Assembly (NCBI GenBank): GCA_031269545.1
Contig: JAISYZ010000151.1
Location: 1 to 36,306 of the forward strand
DNA from: Prevotellaceae bacterium
GTDB lineage: Bacteria; Bacteroidota; Bacteroidia; Bacteroidales; UBA932
Direction of reading: 5' to 3'
DNA: 36,306 nt
The position numbers and the translations under genes were made by a program. The notes under the pieces were generated by a model. The model was not told the DNA's origin. It was given only the letters and a program-made list of their open reading frames with translations, and ran no database searches. Positions 8,490 through 16,336 of this stretch are shown one piece after another (position 1 is the stretch's first letter; each line of letters starts with the position of its first letter).

Positions 8490-8706
8490 AAATTTTATTT
8501 AACAGAAATGTCGGAAACAGGAACATATCACACATTCTCCGCAACAAACAATTCGGAAAGATCATCATGGTATAAGCACCGAAACGCTGTAACGCCGCAT
8601 AGTCGAAAAAACCGGCTCTGTAAAGAACAACGGCAAGCGCGATGTGTGAATTTCATAACGAGAGATCATATTTTAAAAAAGGGGATTGGGCATATTGTTC
8701 GTTTTT
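8490..8706 (+). ncRNA. Candidate structured small RNA (possibly 6S-like)
   Basis: The 548-bp gap between lpxK and the next gene is AT-rich except for this block, which is clearly richer in G and C. GAACATAT (8521-8528) can pair with ATAT-t-GTTC (8692-8700), and CACACAT (8529-8535) with ATGTGTG (8642-8648). Inside are TTCGG/CCGAA and GCCG/CGGC stems. A T-run (GTTTTT) directly follows the closing stem, as at an intrinsic terminator. A -7-like TGTATTTG lies at 8478-8485. Size and paired ends recall 6S RNA, but I cannot confirm a family. The 66-codon frame at 8508-8708 has no recognisable protein character. Confidence 0.3.
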
Positions 8707-8727
8707 AACATATATAACGCAGATTTA

Positions 8728-9405
8728 TTATACACTTTCTAAAATTCTCTTATTTCTTCTATTAATTAAATCTATTGTATGCATTTTATATTTTTTATAC
8801 TCATCAACTGTTTGAGGTAACGGTGACCGTTTAAAATTATCACAAGGTAAAGAAAATTTGATTTGTTTTTTTTCATCTGTAAAATCCTGCAATATAAAGA
8901 AATCAATATAACCGCTAAAATCAATAAACAAATCAAAAAAATCCTTGTATCTCATAAGTGTATCATAAAGTGGACTTTGTTCTTCTTGATAAAAACATCT
9001 AATGCACTCTAAAGTTAAATCAAATCTGTCGCAAATAGTCCTGCTTACTCCTCTGGCTTGATTTATTGTAAAACCATTCTTTTTATGAGCAGGAAAAATT
9101 ATATGTCCTCCAATAGTACGAACTTTATGTTTCAATTCTTCTATCTCAAAGTCAGACAACCAGCCGTCAAATTTACCATTATATTTTCCGTCAAAATGCG
9201 GACACATTCTATCGCTCGACAAATTGTCACATAAATTATTTTTCAAAAGCAATCTATCATAATTGTCACCTGAAATTTTCAAATCAAGAATTTTTCCGCA
9301 CGGCAATTTTTTATTCCATAAAATTTTAGGTTCAAGATACTTTAAGCATCCATTTAACCTTTTTTTAACGACTGTAAAATTACAACTTTTTTTGAAACAT
9401 AACAC
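8728..9405 (-). CDS. DUF6994-like protein, 5' end replaced by an insertion sequence
   Basis: The open frame encodes 225 residues, but only residue 27 onward is native. Codons 1-25 and most of codon 26 lie inside the left end of the adjacent IS, so MLCFKKSCNF... is IS sequence read in frame. The native part starts KILWNKKLPCGK and carries GGHIIFPAHKK, INQARGVSR, ICDRFDLTLECIRCFY and GYIDFFILQDF. I recall these blocks from a bacterial family of unknown function annotated as DUF6994. Family members normally have about 30-40 more residues before the LW.K.LP motif, which are missing here. The gene is probably non-functional or makes a hybrid protein from IS-driven transcription. The family name is from memory. 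Confidence 0.7.
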   Translation of the reverse strand: MLCFKKSCNFTVVKKRLNGCLKYLEPKILWNKKLPCGKILDLKISGDNYDRLLLKNNLCDNLSSDRMCPHFDGKYNGKFDGWLSDFEIEELKHKVRTIGGHIIFPAHKKNGFTINQARGVSRTICDRFDLTLECIRCFYQEEQSPLYDTLMRYKDFFDLFIDFSGYIDFFILQDFTDEKKQIKFSLPCDNFKRSPLPQTVDEYKKYKMHTIDLINRRNKRILESV

Positions 9406-9410
9406 ATATA

Positions 9411-10094
9411 TTACGATAATTTAATTGGATTATCTTTTATGACTTTCAATAAATACTTGTAAATATCTGTGTTTCTGTTATTATACCTAAATTCACATTC
9501 TTTTAGATGCAAGTAAAATTTATGTTGATGTATGCCTCTATATTTGCTCAATCTTACCTTACATAAGCCCCAGAAGTTCTCTATACCGTTGATGTGATTA
9601 CGACCATTAGCAAATTCATTATCAGAGTGTTTTATTCTGTAATGGCGTTTATAACCAAAGTCTGCCAAGCCATCATAAGTCTTAAAATAATCGGTATAAA
9701 TTGTTGAGTTTTTATCTGCCTTGCTTTCTATGATGGGTAGTAGTTCTTTAATAGAACAATACTTAACTATCTGTGTATAAACATTCCCATTGCGTTTTAA
9801 CATGCCAAATACAGGCGTTTTACCATAAGCGCCTCTTCCTCTTTTCCCTCGTACTCTTTTTGCTCCAAAGTAACTTTCATCAAGTTCTATTTCTCCTGTA
9901 TCAAAGCAACTTATCTTTTCGCATTCTTCTGCAATACGCTCTCGTATCTTGTCAAAAAGACGATTAACACAGATTCTACTTACACCTGTATGTGCTGATG
10001 TTTTTGTAGCATCAACATCAACGCAAAATAACCTTAAAATATCCCTAAATTTCTTCTCTGAAATGTGGGAACGGAATATATACTTATTATTCAT
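9411..10094 (-). CDS. IS1595-family (ISXO2-like) DDE transposase
   Basis: The 227-residue transposase starts at the ATG at 10094 (MNNKYIFRSHISE). An upstream TTG at 10115 would overlap the -7 box and is unlikely. An N-terminal helix-turn-helix (TKTSAHTGVSRICVNRLF) is followed by the ISXO2-like catalytic domain: ELDESYFG (first Asp), YTDYFKTYDG (second Asp) and NHINGIENFWG (Asn/Glu region). The zinc ribbon of longer IS1595 members is absent, as in the IS1016-like subgroup. All expected catalytic blocks are present, so the gene looks intact. It ends 5 bp before the start of the hybrid DUF6994-like frame on the same strand. Confidence 0.93.
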   Translation of the reverse strand: MNNKYIFRSHISEKKFRDILRLFCVDVDATKTSAHTGVSRICVNRLFDKIRERIAEECEKISCFDTGEIELDESYFGAKRVRGKRGRGAYGKTPVFGMLKRNGNVYTQIVKYCSIKELLPIIESKADKNSTIYTDYFKTYDGLADFGYKRHYRIKHSDNEFANGRNHINGIENFWGLCKVRLSKYRGIHQHKFYLHLKECEFRYNNRNTDIYKYLLKVIKDNPIKLS

Positions 10095-10112
10095 AGAATA
10101 TCTAATAGTTTG

Positions 10113-10120
10113 CAAAGATA
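10113..10120 (-). promoter_or_regulatory. -7 box of the IS transposase (TATCTTTG)
   Basis: Minus-strand TATCTTTG, an exact TAnnTTTG match, lies just inside the right IS end and 18 bp before the transposase ATG. It could also drive the truncated gene downstream. Confidence 0.6.
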
Positions 10121-10147
10121 CAAATGCCTCTTAAAGTATCTTGAACC

Positions 10148-10545
10148 CAAATGATTATCCGTATATGTCCTATCAAATGTTGTAAAATTCATAAAATAAA
10201 ACAGTTGATGTATATAATTGAATCAATATATTAAAATAATGATAATAAATTATTTATGATAAATTATAGGAAGCTATGCGGATTATCATTATAATTTATA
10301 TTCTTTTAAAGTAGCGAATAAATAAAGGAATAATTATGTAATATAAATTTATTTCTGTAATTTTATCATACAATCTTACATTTCAATCGATTAATAGCAA
10401 TTATCACAACGTTTTTTGATAACTTTTGTATAACTTATTTTATTTTTTATATTTGAATAACAAAAAAATAATTACCTTTATGGGCTAAAATTATAAAAAA
10501 ACGTTTTCATGAATATAACAAATATATAATCAACATGTTAGTTAG
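10148..10545. other. AT-rich gap between the IS and purH
   Basis: Next to the IS, on the minus strand, an ATG at 10192-10190 opens MNFTTFDRTYTDNHL before running into the IS; this may be a remnant of the interrupted gene. ATAAATTATA (10259-10268) and TATAATTTAT (10290-10299) are a perfect 10-bp inverted repeat. TTTG at 10452-10455 and TACCTTTA at 10473-10480, 17 bp apart, are a plausible purH promoter. Nothing else stands out. Confidence 0.4.
10473..10480 (+). promoter_or_regulatory. Probable purH-mre-rodA operon -7 box (TACCTTTA)
   Basis: TACCTTTA is one base off TAnnTTTG, with TTTG 17 bp upstream and the purH ATG 66 bp downstream. It is the only promoter-like site that I see before the operon. 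Confidence 0.4.
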
Positions 10546-12075
10546 ATGAATAATATGAATTTAAAGATTAATACAGCATTAATATCTGTATTTTATAAAG
10601 ATGGACTTTGCGAGATTGTAAATAAACTAAACGAATTTGGGGTTAAAATTTATTCGACCGGTGGAACTTACGATTTTATTAAAAATTCAGGAATAAATGT
10701 TCAAACTGTAGAAAGTTTAACATCATATCCATCGATTTTCGGAGGACGCGTAAAAACACTGCATCCGAAAATTTTTGGAGGAATTTTGTTTAGACGCAAC
10801 AATGCAAAGGACACCGAAGAACAAATACAATACCAAGTGCCACCTATCGATCTTGTGATAGTAGATTTGTATCCGTTTGAAGAAACACTTAAACAAAACG
10901 CAAGCGAAGATGATTTGATAGAAAAAATAGATATAGGCGGAATTTCGCTAATTCGCGCTGCCGCTAAAAATTTCAGCGATGTGCTTGTTGTTTCGTCGCG
11001 AAAACAGTACGATTGTCTGAAAAAAATATTAATCGAACAGCAAGGTGAAACAACGCTTGCTCAACGAAAATATTTTGCAGCCGAAGCATTTAACATTTCA
11101 TCTCATTACGATACCGAAATATTCAAATACCTTAATCAACAACATGATATAAATGTATTTAAACAAAGTATCGAACAGGCAAATCAATTGCGATATGGAG
11201 AAAATCCTCATCAAAAAGCAACATTTTTCGGAAATATTGACGAAGTTTTCAGCCAGTTGCACGGAAAAGAAATATCATACAATAATCTGTTGGATATAGA
11301 TTCGGCGATAAATCTGATAAACGAGTTCGATGAGCCTACTTTTGCAATATTAAAACACAATAATGCATGTGGCTGTGCTTCGCACAATGACATAACCGAA
11401 GCATGGAAACTTGCCTTACAAGCCGATCCCGTTTCGGCATTCGGAGGCGTGATAATTACAAATAAAACTGTTGATAAATCATGCGCCGAAGAAATAAATA
11501 AACTGTTTTTTGAAGTAATAATTGCTCCCGATTTCACAATAGATGCTTTAAATATCTTGCAATCAAAGAAAAACAGAATAATTTTACAGCAAAAACAATT
11601 CGATATTCCGCAAAAACAGTTCAGAACAATATTGAATGGAATTGTAGAGCAGGACAGAGATAATTGCACAGGTGGAACAGACGGACTTGATTTTATGACT
11701 GAGAAAAAACCAAGCGAAGAACAAATACGCGATTTGATTTTTGCAAATAAATTAGTGAAACATTCCAAGTCAAACGCCATTGTGCTTGCAAAAAACCGTA
11801 TGCTTTTGGCAAGCGGCATCGGACAAACATCAAGAGTTGATTCGTTGAAACAGGCAATAGAAAAAGCAAAAAATTTTGATTTATCGCTTGCCGATGCGGT
11901 AATGGCTTCGGATGCATTTTTCCCTTTTGCCGATTGTGTACAAATTGCATGCGAGGCGGGAATAAGCGCAGTGATACAGCCGGGAGGCTCGGTTCGCGAT
12001 AAAGAATCAGTTGATTATTGCAATGCAAACGACATGATAATGGTATCAACAGGAATACGACATTTTAGACATTAA
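10546..12075 (+). CDS. purH: Bifunctional AICAR formyltransferase / IMP cyclohydrolase
   Basis: The 509-residue enzyme catalyses the last two steps of IMP synthesis in the cytoplasm. The N-terminal MGS-like cyclohydrolase domain (about 6-150) has STGGTYDFI, GGRVKTLHPKIFGGIL and DLVIVDLYPF. The AICAR transformylase domain follows with QLRYGENPHQKA and the catalytic Lys270-His271 pair in ILKHNNACG, then DAFFPFAD and the terminal STGIRHFRH. The protein is shorter than many PurH proteins, as is usual in Bacteroidota. An ATG three codons in (10555) is an alternative start. It leads the mreB operon with a 40-bp gap, an order that I recall from other Bacteroidales. Confidence 0.96.
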   Translation: MNNMNLKINTALISVFYKDGLCEIVNKLNEFGVKIYSTGGTYDFIKNSGINVQTVESLTSYPSIFGGRVKTLHPKIFGGILFRRNNAKDTEEQIQYQVPPIDLVIVDLYPFEETLKQNASEDDLIEKIDIGGISLIRAAAKNFSDVLVVSSRKQYDCLKKILIEQQGETTLAQRKYFAAEAFNISSHYDTEIFKYLNQQHDINVFKQSIEQANQLRYGENPHQKATFFGNIDEVFSQLHGKEISYNNLLDIDSAINLINEFDEPTFAILKHNNACGCASHNDITEAWKLALQADPVSAFGGVIITNKTVDKSCAEEINKLFFEVIIAPDFTIDALNILQSKKNRIILQQKQFDIPQKQFRTILNGIVEQDRDNCTGGTDGLDFMTEKKPSEEQIRDLIFANKLVKHSKSNAIVLAKNRMLLASGIGQTSRVDSLKQAIEKAKNFDLSLADAVMASDAFFPFADCVQIACEAGISAVIQPGGSVRDKESVDYCNANDMIMVSTGIRHFRH

Positions 12076-12115
12076 AATTAAAAATATAATAATAATAAAT
12101 TAAAAAGATAAGGAA

Positions 12116-13132
12116 ATGGCATTTTCGTTATTAACACAGGAATTAGCAATGGATTTGGGAACAGCAAATACGCTTATTATCTCTAACGACAAGATTGTTG
12201 TTGATGAACCCTCAATAGTTGCAATTGACAAGCAGACAAACAAATTGAAAGCATTGGGACATGCTGCCCGACAAATGCAGGGACGCGAACACGAAGGTAT
12301 AAAAGTTATACGACCTTTGCGCGATGGCGTGATTGCAGATTTTGACGCTGCAGAAATGATGATTCGCGGCATGATAAAAATGATAAACAATAAAAACCGC
12401 TGGTTGCAGCCTACTATAAAAATAGTTATAGGAATTCCATCGGGAAGCACCGAAGTTGAGCGGCGAGCGGTTCGCGACTCTGCTGAAAATGCAGGCGGAC
12501 GCGGAGTTTATCTTATTTACGAACCAATGGCGGCGGCTTTGGGAATAGGTCTTGACGTAATGGCTCCGACAGGAAATATGGTAATAGATATTGGCGGAGG
12601 CACAAGCGAAATTGCAGTGATTTCGCTCGGCGGCATTGTTTGCGGCGAAAGTATTCGCACGGCAGGAGATGTTTTTACAAATGACATAAAGGAATTTATG
12701 CGTCAAGAATACAGCGTACGCATTGGCGAGCGCACAGCCGAAGATATTAAAATCGCCGTAGGCTCGGCTCTTACCGAATTGGAAAATCCGCCTGCTGATT
12801 ATATCGTTAGAGGTCCTAATATCATAACAAATTTACCTCTTGAAATTGCAGTATCATACCAAAAAATTGCAATGGCGCTTGATAAATCAATTGCACGACT
12901 CGAAACTGCAATCATAAATGTTTTGGAACAAATGCCGCCCGAACTGTATGCCGATGTCGTAGCAAACGGTATTCATCTCACAGGCGGCGGCGCATTGCTC
13001 AAAGGACTGGATAAACGGTTAAAACAAAAAATAAATATTTCTTTTATCGTTTCCGAAGATCCGCTTAGAGCCGTTGCACGCGGAACAGGTTTGGCATTAA
13101 AAAATGTAGAAAAATTCCCGTTTTTGATGTAA
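12116..13132 (+). CDS. mreB: Rod-shape actin homologue MreB
   Basis: The 338-residue cytoskeletal ATPase polymerises under the inner membrane and positions the elongasome. The phosphate-1 motif MDLGTANTLI is at residues 11-20. VIGIPSG, EPMAAALGIGLDV, the phosphate-2 motif DIGGGTSEIAVISLGG, the adenosine motif GIHLTGGGALLKGLD and a normal C-terminus are present. The N-terminal MAFSLLTQEL is a short amphipathic segment suited to membrane binding. It lies 40 bp after purH and 21 bp before mreC. Confidence 0.97.
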   Translation: MAFSLLTQELAMDLGTANTLIISNDKIVVDEPSIVAIDKQTNKLKALGHAARQMQGREHEGIKVIRPLRDGVIADFDAAEMMIRGMIKMINNKNRWLQPTIKIVIGIPSGSTEVERRAVRDSAENAGGRGVYLIYEPMAAALGIGLDVMAPTGNMVIDIGGGTSEIAVISLGGIVCGESIRTAGDVFTNDIKEFMRQEYSVRIGERTAEDIKIAVGSALTELENPPADYIVRGPNIITNLPLEIAVSYQKIAMALDKSIARLETAIINVLEQMPPELYADVVANGIHLTGGGALLKGLDKRLKQKINISFIVSEDPLRAVARGTGLALKNVEKFPFLM

Positions 13133-13153
13133 GCAAATAAAAACAAAACGTAA

Positions 13154-13975
13154 ATGGGATCGATACTTCGCTTTTTGCTTCGTTACCGAACAATAATCCT
13201 TTTTGTGATATTGGAGTCTGTCGCTGTTGTTTTGATATTCAACAATTCAAAGTATCAAAAAACACAGTTTGCAGCCTATATTAACCATGTCAAAGGTGTT
13301 GTATATGAAAAATATGCAAGCATAAAACAATATTTTGCGTTAGAAGAAGAAAATAAAAAATTGATTGCCGAAAATCTTGATTTACACAATAAATTAAATA
13401 AATATATAAACAGTGATACAATACGCAGTGGAATAAGAAATATTTTAAATCGTCCTGCTTATACCTATAAAACGGCAAAGATTATACGAAATTCAACAAA
13501 CAAACAACAAAATTTCATAATACTCAATATAGGCAGCGAACAGGGCGTACGTCCCGAAATGGGAGTCATTTCAAGCGACGAAAAAATTATAGGCATGATT
13601 GTAAAAACTTCGGCAAATTATTCATCGGCAATATCGATATTAAATACAGGATTTATAAAGTTTAGCGGAAAACTGAAACGCACGGGCAACTACGGAACAA
13701 TATCGTGGAACGGCGTGAATATTAATACTGTACAACTTCATGACATAATGCAGCAAAGCGATGTAGTGGTTGGCGATACGGTAACAACAAATCAACATTC
13801 AGGCGTTTTTCCCGAAAATATTTTAATAGGAACAGTAGAAAAAATCAATATAAAAGATGGTATTTTTTATGAAATAGACGTAAAATTAAGCCAGGATATG
13901 AAAGTATTGCAAAATGTTTATGTTGTTGACATTCACGATAAAGACGAAATAAATACATTGTTGAAAAATGAATGA
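13154..13975 (+). CDS. mreC: Rod-shape-determining protein MreC
   Basis: The 273-residue periplasmic scaffold has a single N-terminal membrane anchor (about 12-30), a coiled-coil segment (EEENKKLIAENLDLHNKLNKY) and the two-lobed beta domain. That domain includes NSTNKQQNFIILNIGSEQGV, GVISSDEKIIGMIV and the conserved DVVVGDTVTTNQHSGVFPENILIGTV. It joins MreB and MreD to PBP2. The end overlaps the start of mreD by 8 bases, implying translational coupling. Confidence 0.95.
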   Translation: MGSILRFLLRYRTIILFVILESVAVVLIFNNSKYQKTQFAAYINHVKGVVYEKYASIKQYFALEEENKKLIAENLDLHNKLNKYINSDTIRSGIRNILNRPAYTYKTAKIIRNSTNKQQNFIILNIGSEQGVRPEMGVISSDEKIIGMIVKTSANYSSAISILNTGFIKFSGKLKRTGNYGTISWNGVNINTVQLHDIMQQSDVVVGDTVTTNQHSGVFPENILIGTVEKINIKDGIFYEIDVKLSQDMKVLQNVYVVDIHDKDEINTLLKNE

Positions 13976-14492
13976 TTTTATAAAATATTTGTTATGGTTT
14001 GTGTGTTTGGTATTATTGCAGGAATTTTTGTTCAATAATATACAGTTCATACATTTTTTGTCGCCATACGTATATATATACATGATTTTGATTTTACCAT
14101 TTAACATGCATCCTGCATCGGTCATGCTTATATCATTCGGATTAGGATTAAGCGTTGATATAATTTCTGCAGGTATTCTCGGCGCACATGCAGCGGCTTG
14201 TACGGCTGCGGCATTTTGTCGTAACTTTATTATAAAAATCACAATACCTCGCGTTGAATACGAAAGCATGTCAACATCAACGGCAATGCAAATAAAGTTG
14301 AAAATATTTATATTATACGCTTTTTTATTTGTGTTTTTGCACCATTTTATATTGTTTTTGCTCGAAATATTATCATTAAATAATTTTATTTTTACATTTG
14401 TACGAATTTTGGTAAGTTCAATTATATCAACTGTATTTATAGTATTGATAAAACATCTTTTTAAAAGAGAAAAGAAACGTAATATATCGTAA
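13968..14492 (+). CDS. mreD: Rod-shape-determining membrane protein MreD
   Basis: The 174-residue protein is almost entirely hydrophobic, with about five or six membrane spans. The family is recognised by small size, position between mreC and PBP2, and the MHPASVMLISFGLGLSVDI segment, which resembles the conserved G...GL..D region. It overlaps mreC by 8 bases, and its stop shares one base with the PBP2 start. Confidence 0.9.
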   Translation: MNDFIKYLLWFVCLVLLQEFLFNNIQFIHFLSPYVYIYMILILPFNMHPASVMLISFGLGLSVDIISAGILGAHAAACTAAAFCRNFIIKITIPRVEYESMSTSTAMQIKLKIFILYAFLFVFLHHFILFLLEILSLNNFIFTFVRILVSSIISTVFIVLIKHLFKREKKRNIS

Positions 14493-16336
14493 TGCGAATA
14501 ATAATAACTAAAAATAAGATTGTTTTGTTTGCGGCATGTATGGTAATTTTTATTATTATTGCCAAACTGTTTTACATACAAATTATAAACGATGAATACA
14601 AACAGATAGCAAAACGTAATGCGCTATATTATCAAACTCAATATCCCGCACGTGGTTTGATATACGACCGCAACAAAAATGTTTTGGTGTCGAATCAAAC
14701 AATGTACGATATAACCGTAATTCCGCGCGAAATAAGTGGTTTTGACACTGTTGAACTTTGTAAGATATTGAATATAAGCGAAGATTTTATAAAACAGTCG
14801 TTAACCGAAGTAACAAAAAAATACAAAAACAAGGGAATTGCAAGTTATCAGCAAACACCAGTTGTAAAACACATAAGTATAGATGCATATACAAAATTTC
14901 AGGAAAAATCGTATAAATTTCCCGGATTTTATACTCGAGCATACACAGCCCGAAAATATACAACAAAATCGGCAGCCAATCTGCTTGGATACATAACCGA
15001 AGTTGATAAAAACGACATAAGCAACGATAATTATTACCAACAGGGCGATTTTATAGGCAAAAACGGCATAGAAGCGCGATACGAAAATGAATTGCGCGGA
15101 CGAAAAGGCGTAGCGATTTATACGCGGGACGTTCTCAACAGAATACAGGATCGTTATAAGAACGGCGAAGAAGATTCGCTGGCAATTACAGGTTTGGATT
15201 TGGTTTGCACCATAGATTCAACATTGCAAAATTACGGTGAAAAATTGATGAAAAACAAAATAGGCAGCATCGTTGCCATAGAACCGGCAACGGGCGAAGT
15301 GCTTGCATTAATATCAAGTCCCTGTTTCGATCCGAGCCTGCTTGATGAAGAAAACAGAATGACTAATTACCGAAAATTAGTAAACGACAAATACAAACCT
15401 CTTTTTAATCGAGCAACGATGTCATCATATCCGCCAGGTTCGGTTTTTAAAGTTGCAAATGCACTTATCGGTTTACAGGAAAATGTTCTCACTCCCGACA
15501 CGTATTATTCGTGCGCTATGGGTTATAATGTGGGCAAAGGAGTTCGTTGCCATTCTCATCCTTCGCCTGTAAATATGACTCAATCAATAATGATGTCGTG
15601 CAATGCATATTATTGTCATGTTTTTCGCAACATTATTGACAATCCTGAATATGAAAACATTTATGATTCGTTCAATAAATGGATAGAATACTGTTTGTCG
15701 TTTGGCTTCGGACGCAAACTTGATACGGATCTTTACGGCGAAAAAAACGGAATAATACCAAGCGCTAAAACTTACGACAACCTGCACGGAAAAAACAGAT
15801 GGAAATCATTGTCAATAATATCGCTTGCAATAGGACAGGGCGAAATAGGCTGCACTCCTTTGCAAACTGCTAATTTTATGGCAACAATAGCAAATCGCGG
15901 ATATTATTATATACCTCATGTTGTAAAAGACATTGAAGGCAAAGGGATTGATACCAAATTTAAACAAAAACGCTATACGATAGTTGACACTGTAAACTAT
16001 AAAAAAGTGATAGACGGAATGTATCTGGCAGTAAACGGACTTGGAATGGGCAATACAGCAGGACGCGCTTATGTCAAAGATCTTGATATTTGCGGAAAAA
16101 CGGGAACAGCGCAAAATGCAGGAGAAGACCATTCTACATTTGCCTGTTTTGCTCCTCGTGCAAATCCTAAAATTGCCGTCGTCGTTTATGTCGAAAATGC
16201 AGGAGCCGGCGCAACATGGGCTGCGCCTATTGCAAGTCTTATCGTCGAAAAATATCTTACAGGCAAAACAACGCGTCCGTACGAAGAAGAACGAATTGTT
16301 AATGCAAACCTGCTTAATAAAGATAAAATTCAATGA
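14492..16336 (+). CDS. mrdA: Penicillin-binding protein 2 (elongation transpeptidase)
   Basis: The 614-residue class B PBP crosslinks side-wall peptidoglycan in the periplasm with RodA. A single N-terminal membrane segment (about 8-28) is followed by the dimerisation domain (PARGLIYDRNKNVLVSNQ, LLGYITEV, GIEARYENELRG). The transpeptidase domain has the catalytic SxxK Ser317-Lys320 in PPGSVFK, SxN Ser369-Cys-Asn371 and KTG at 536-538 in GKTGTAQN. All catalytic residues are intact. It starts on the last base of mreD (TAATG overlap) and overlaps rodA by four bases. Confidence 0.96.
   Translation: MRIIITKNKIVLFAACMVIFIIIAKLFYIQIINDEYKQIAKRNALYYQTQYPARGLIYDRNKNVLVSNQTMYDITVIPREISGFDTVELCKILNISEDFIKQSLTEVTKKYKNKGIASYQQTPVVKHISIDAYTKFQEKSYKFPGFYTRAYTARKYTTKSAANLLGYITEVDKNDISNDNYYQQGDFIGKNGIEARYENELRGRKGVAIYTRDVLNRIQDRYKNGEEDSLAITGLDLVCTIDSTLQNYGEKLMKNKIGSIVAIEPATGEVLALISSPCFDPSLLDEENRMTNYRKLVNDKYKPLFNRATMSSYPPGSVFKVANALIGLQENVLTPDTYYSCAMGYNVGKGVRCHSHPSPVNMTQSIMMSCNAYYCHVFRNIIDNPEYENIYDSFNKWIEYCLSFGFGRKLDTDLYGEKNGIIPSAKTYDNLHGKNRWKSLSIISLAIGQGEIGCTPLQTANFMATIANRGYYYIPHVVKDIEGKGIDTKFKQKRYTIVDTVNYKKVIDGMYLAVNGLGMGNTAGRAYVKDLDICGKTGTAQNAGEDHSTFACFAPRANPKIAVVVYVENAGAGATWAAPIASLIVEKYLTGKTTRPYEEERIVNANLLNKDKIQ

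Larger units (their letters stand above)
9329..10147 (-). mobile_element. Complete IS1595-family insertion sequence, 819 bp
   Basis: GGTTCAAGATACTTTAAG at 9329-9346 and its exact reverse complement at 10130-10147 form perfect 18-bp terminal inverted repeats around one transposase gene. The family normally makes 8-bp target duplications, but the flanks differ: AAATTTTA on the left (9321-9328) and CAAATGAT on the right (10148-10155). The copy has therefore probably lost one original flank through deletion or recombination. Confidence 0.88.

Noticed and set aside
8508-8708. 66-codon plus-strand frame starting MSETGTYHTF
   Set aside because: No signal, domain or hydrophobic pattern is visible; the block is better described as structured non-coding sequence.
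11211-11819. Long antisense open frame of 202 codons inside purH
   Set aside because: It lies wholly within a clear purH coding region, has no recognisable family pattern, and is explained by codon bias of the real gene on the other strand.
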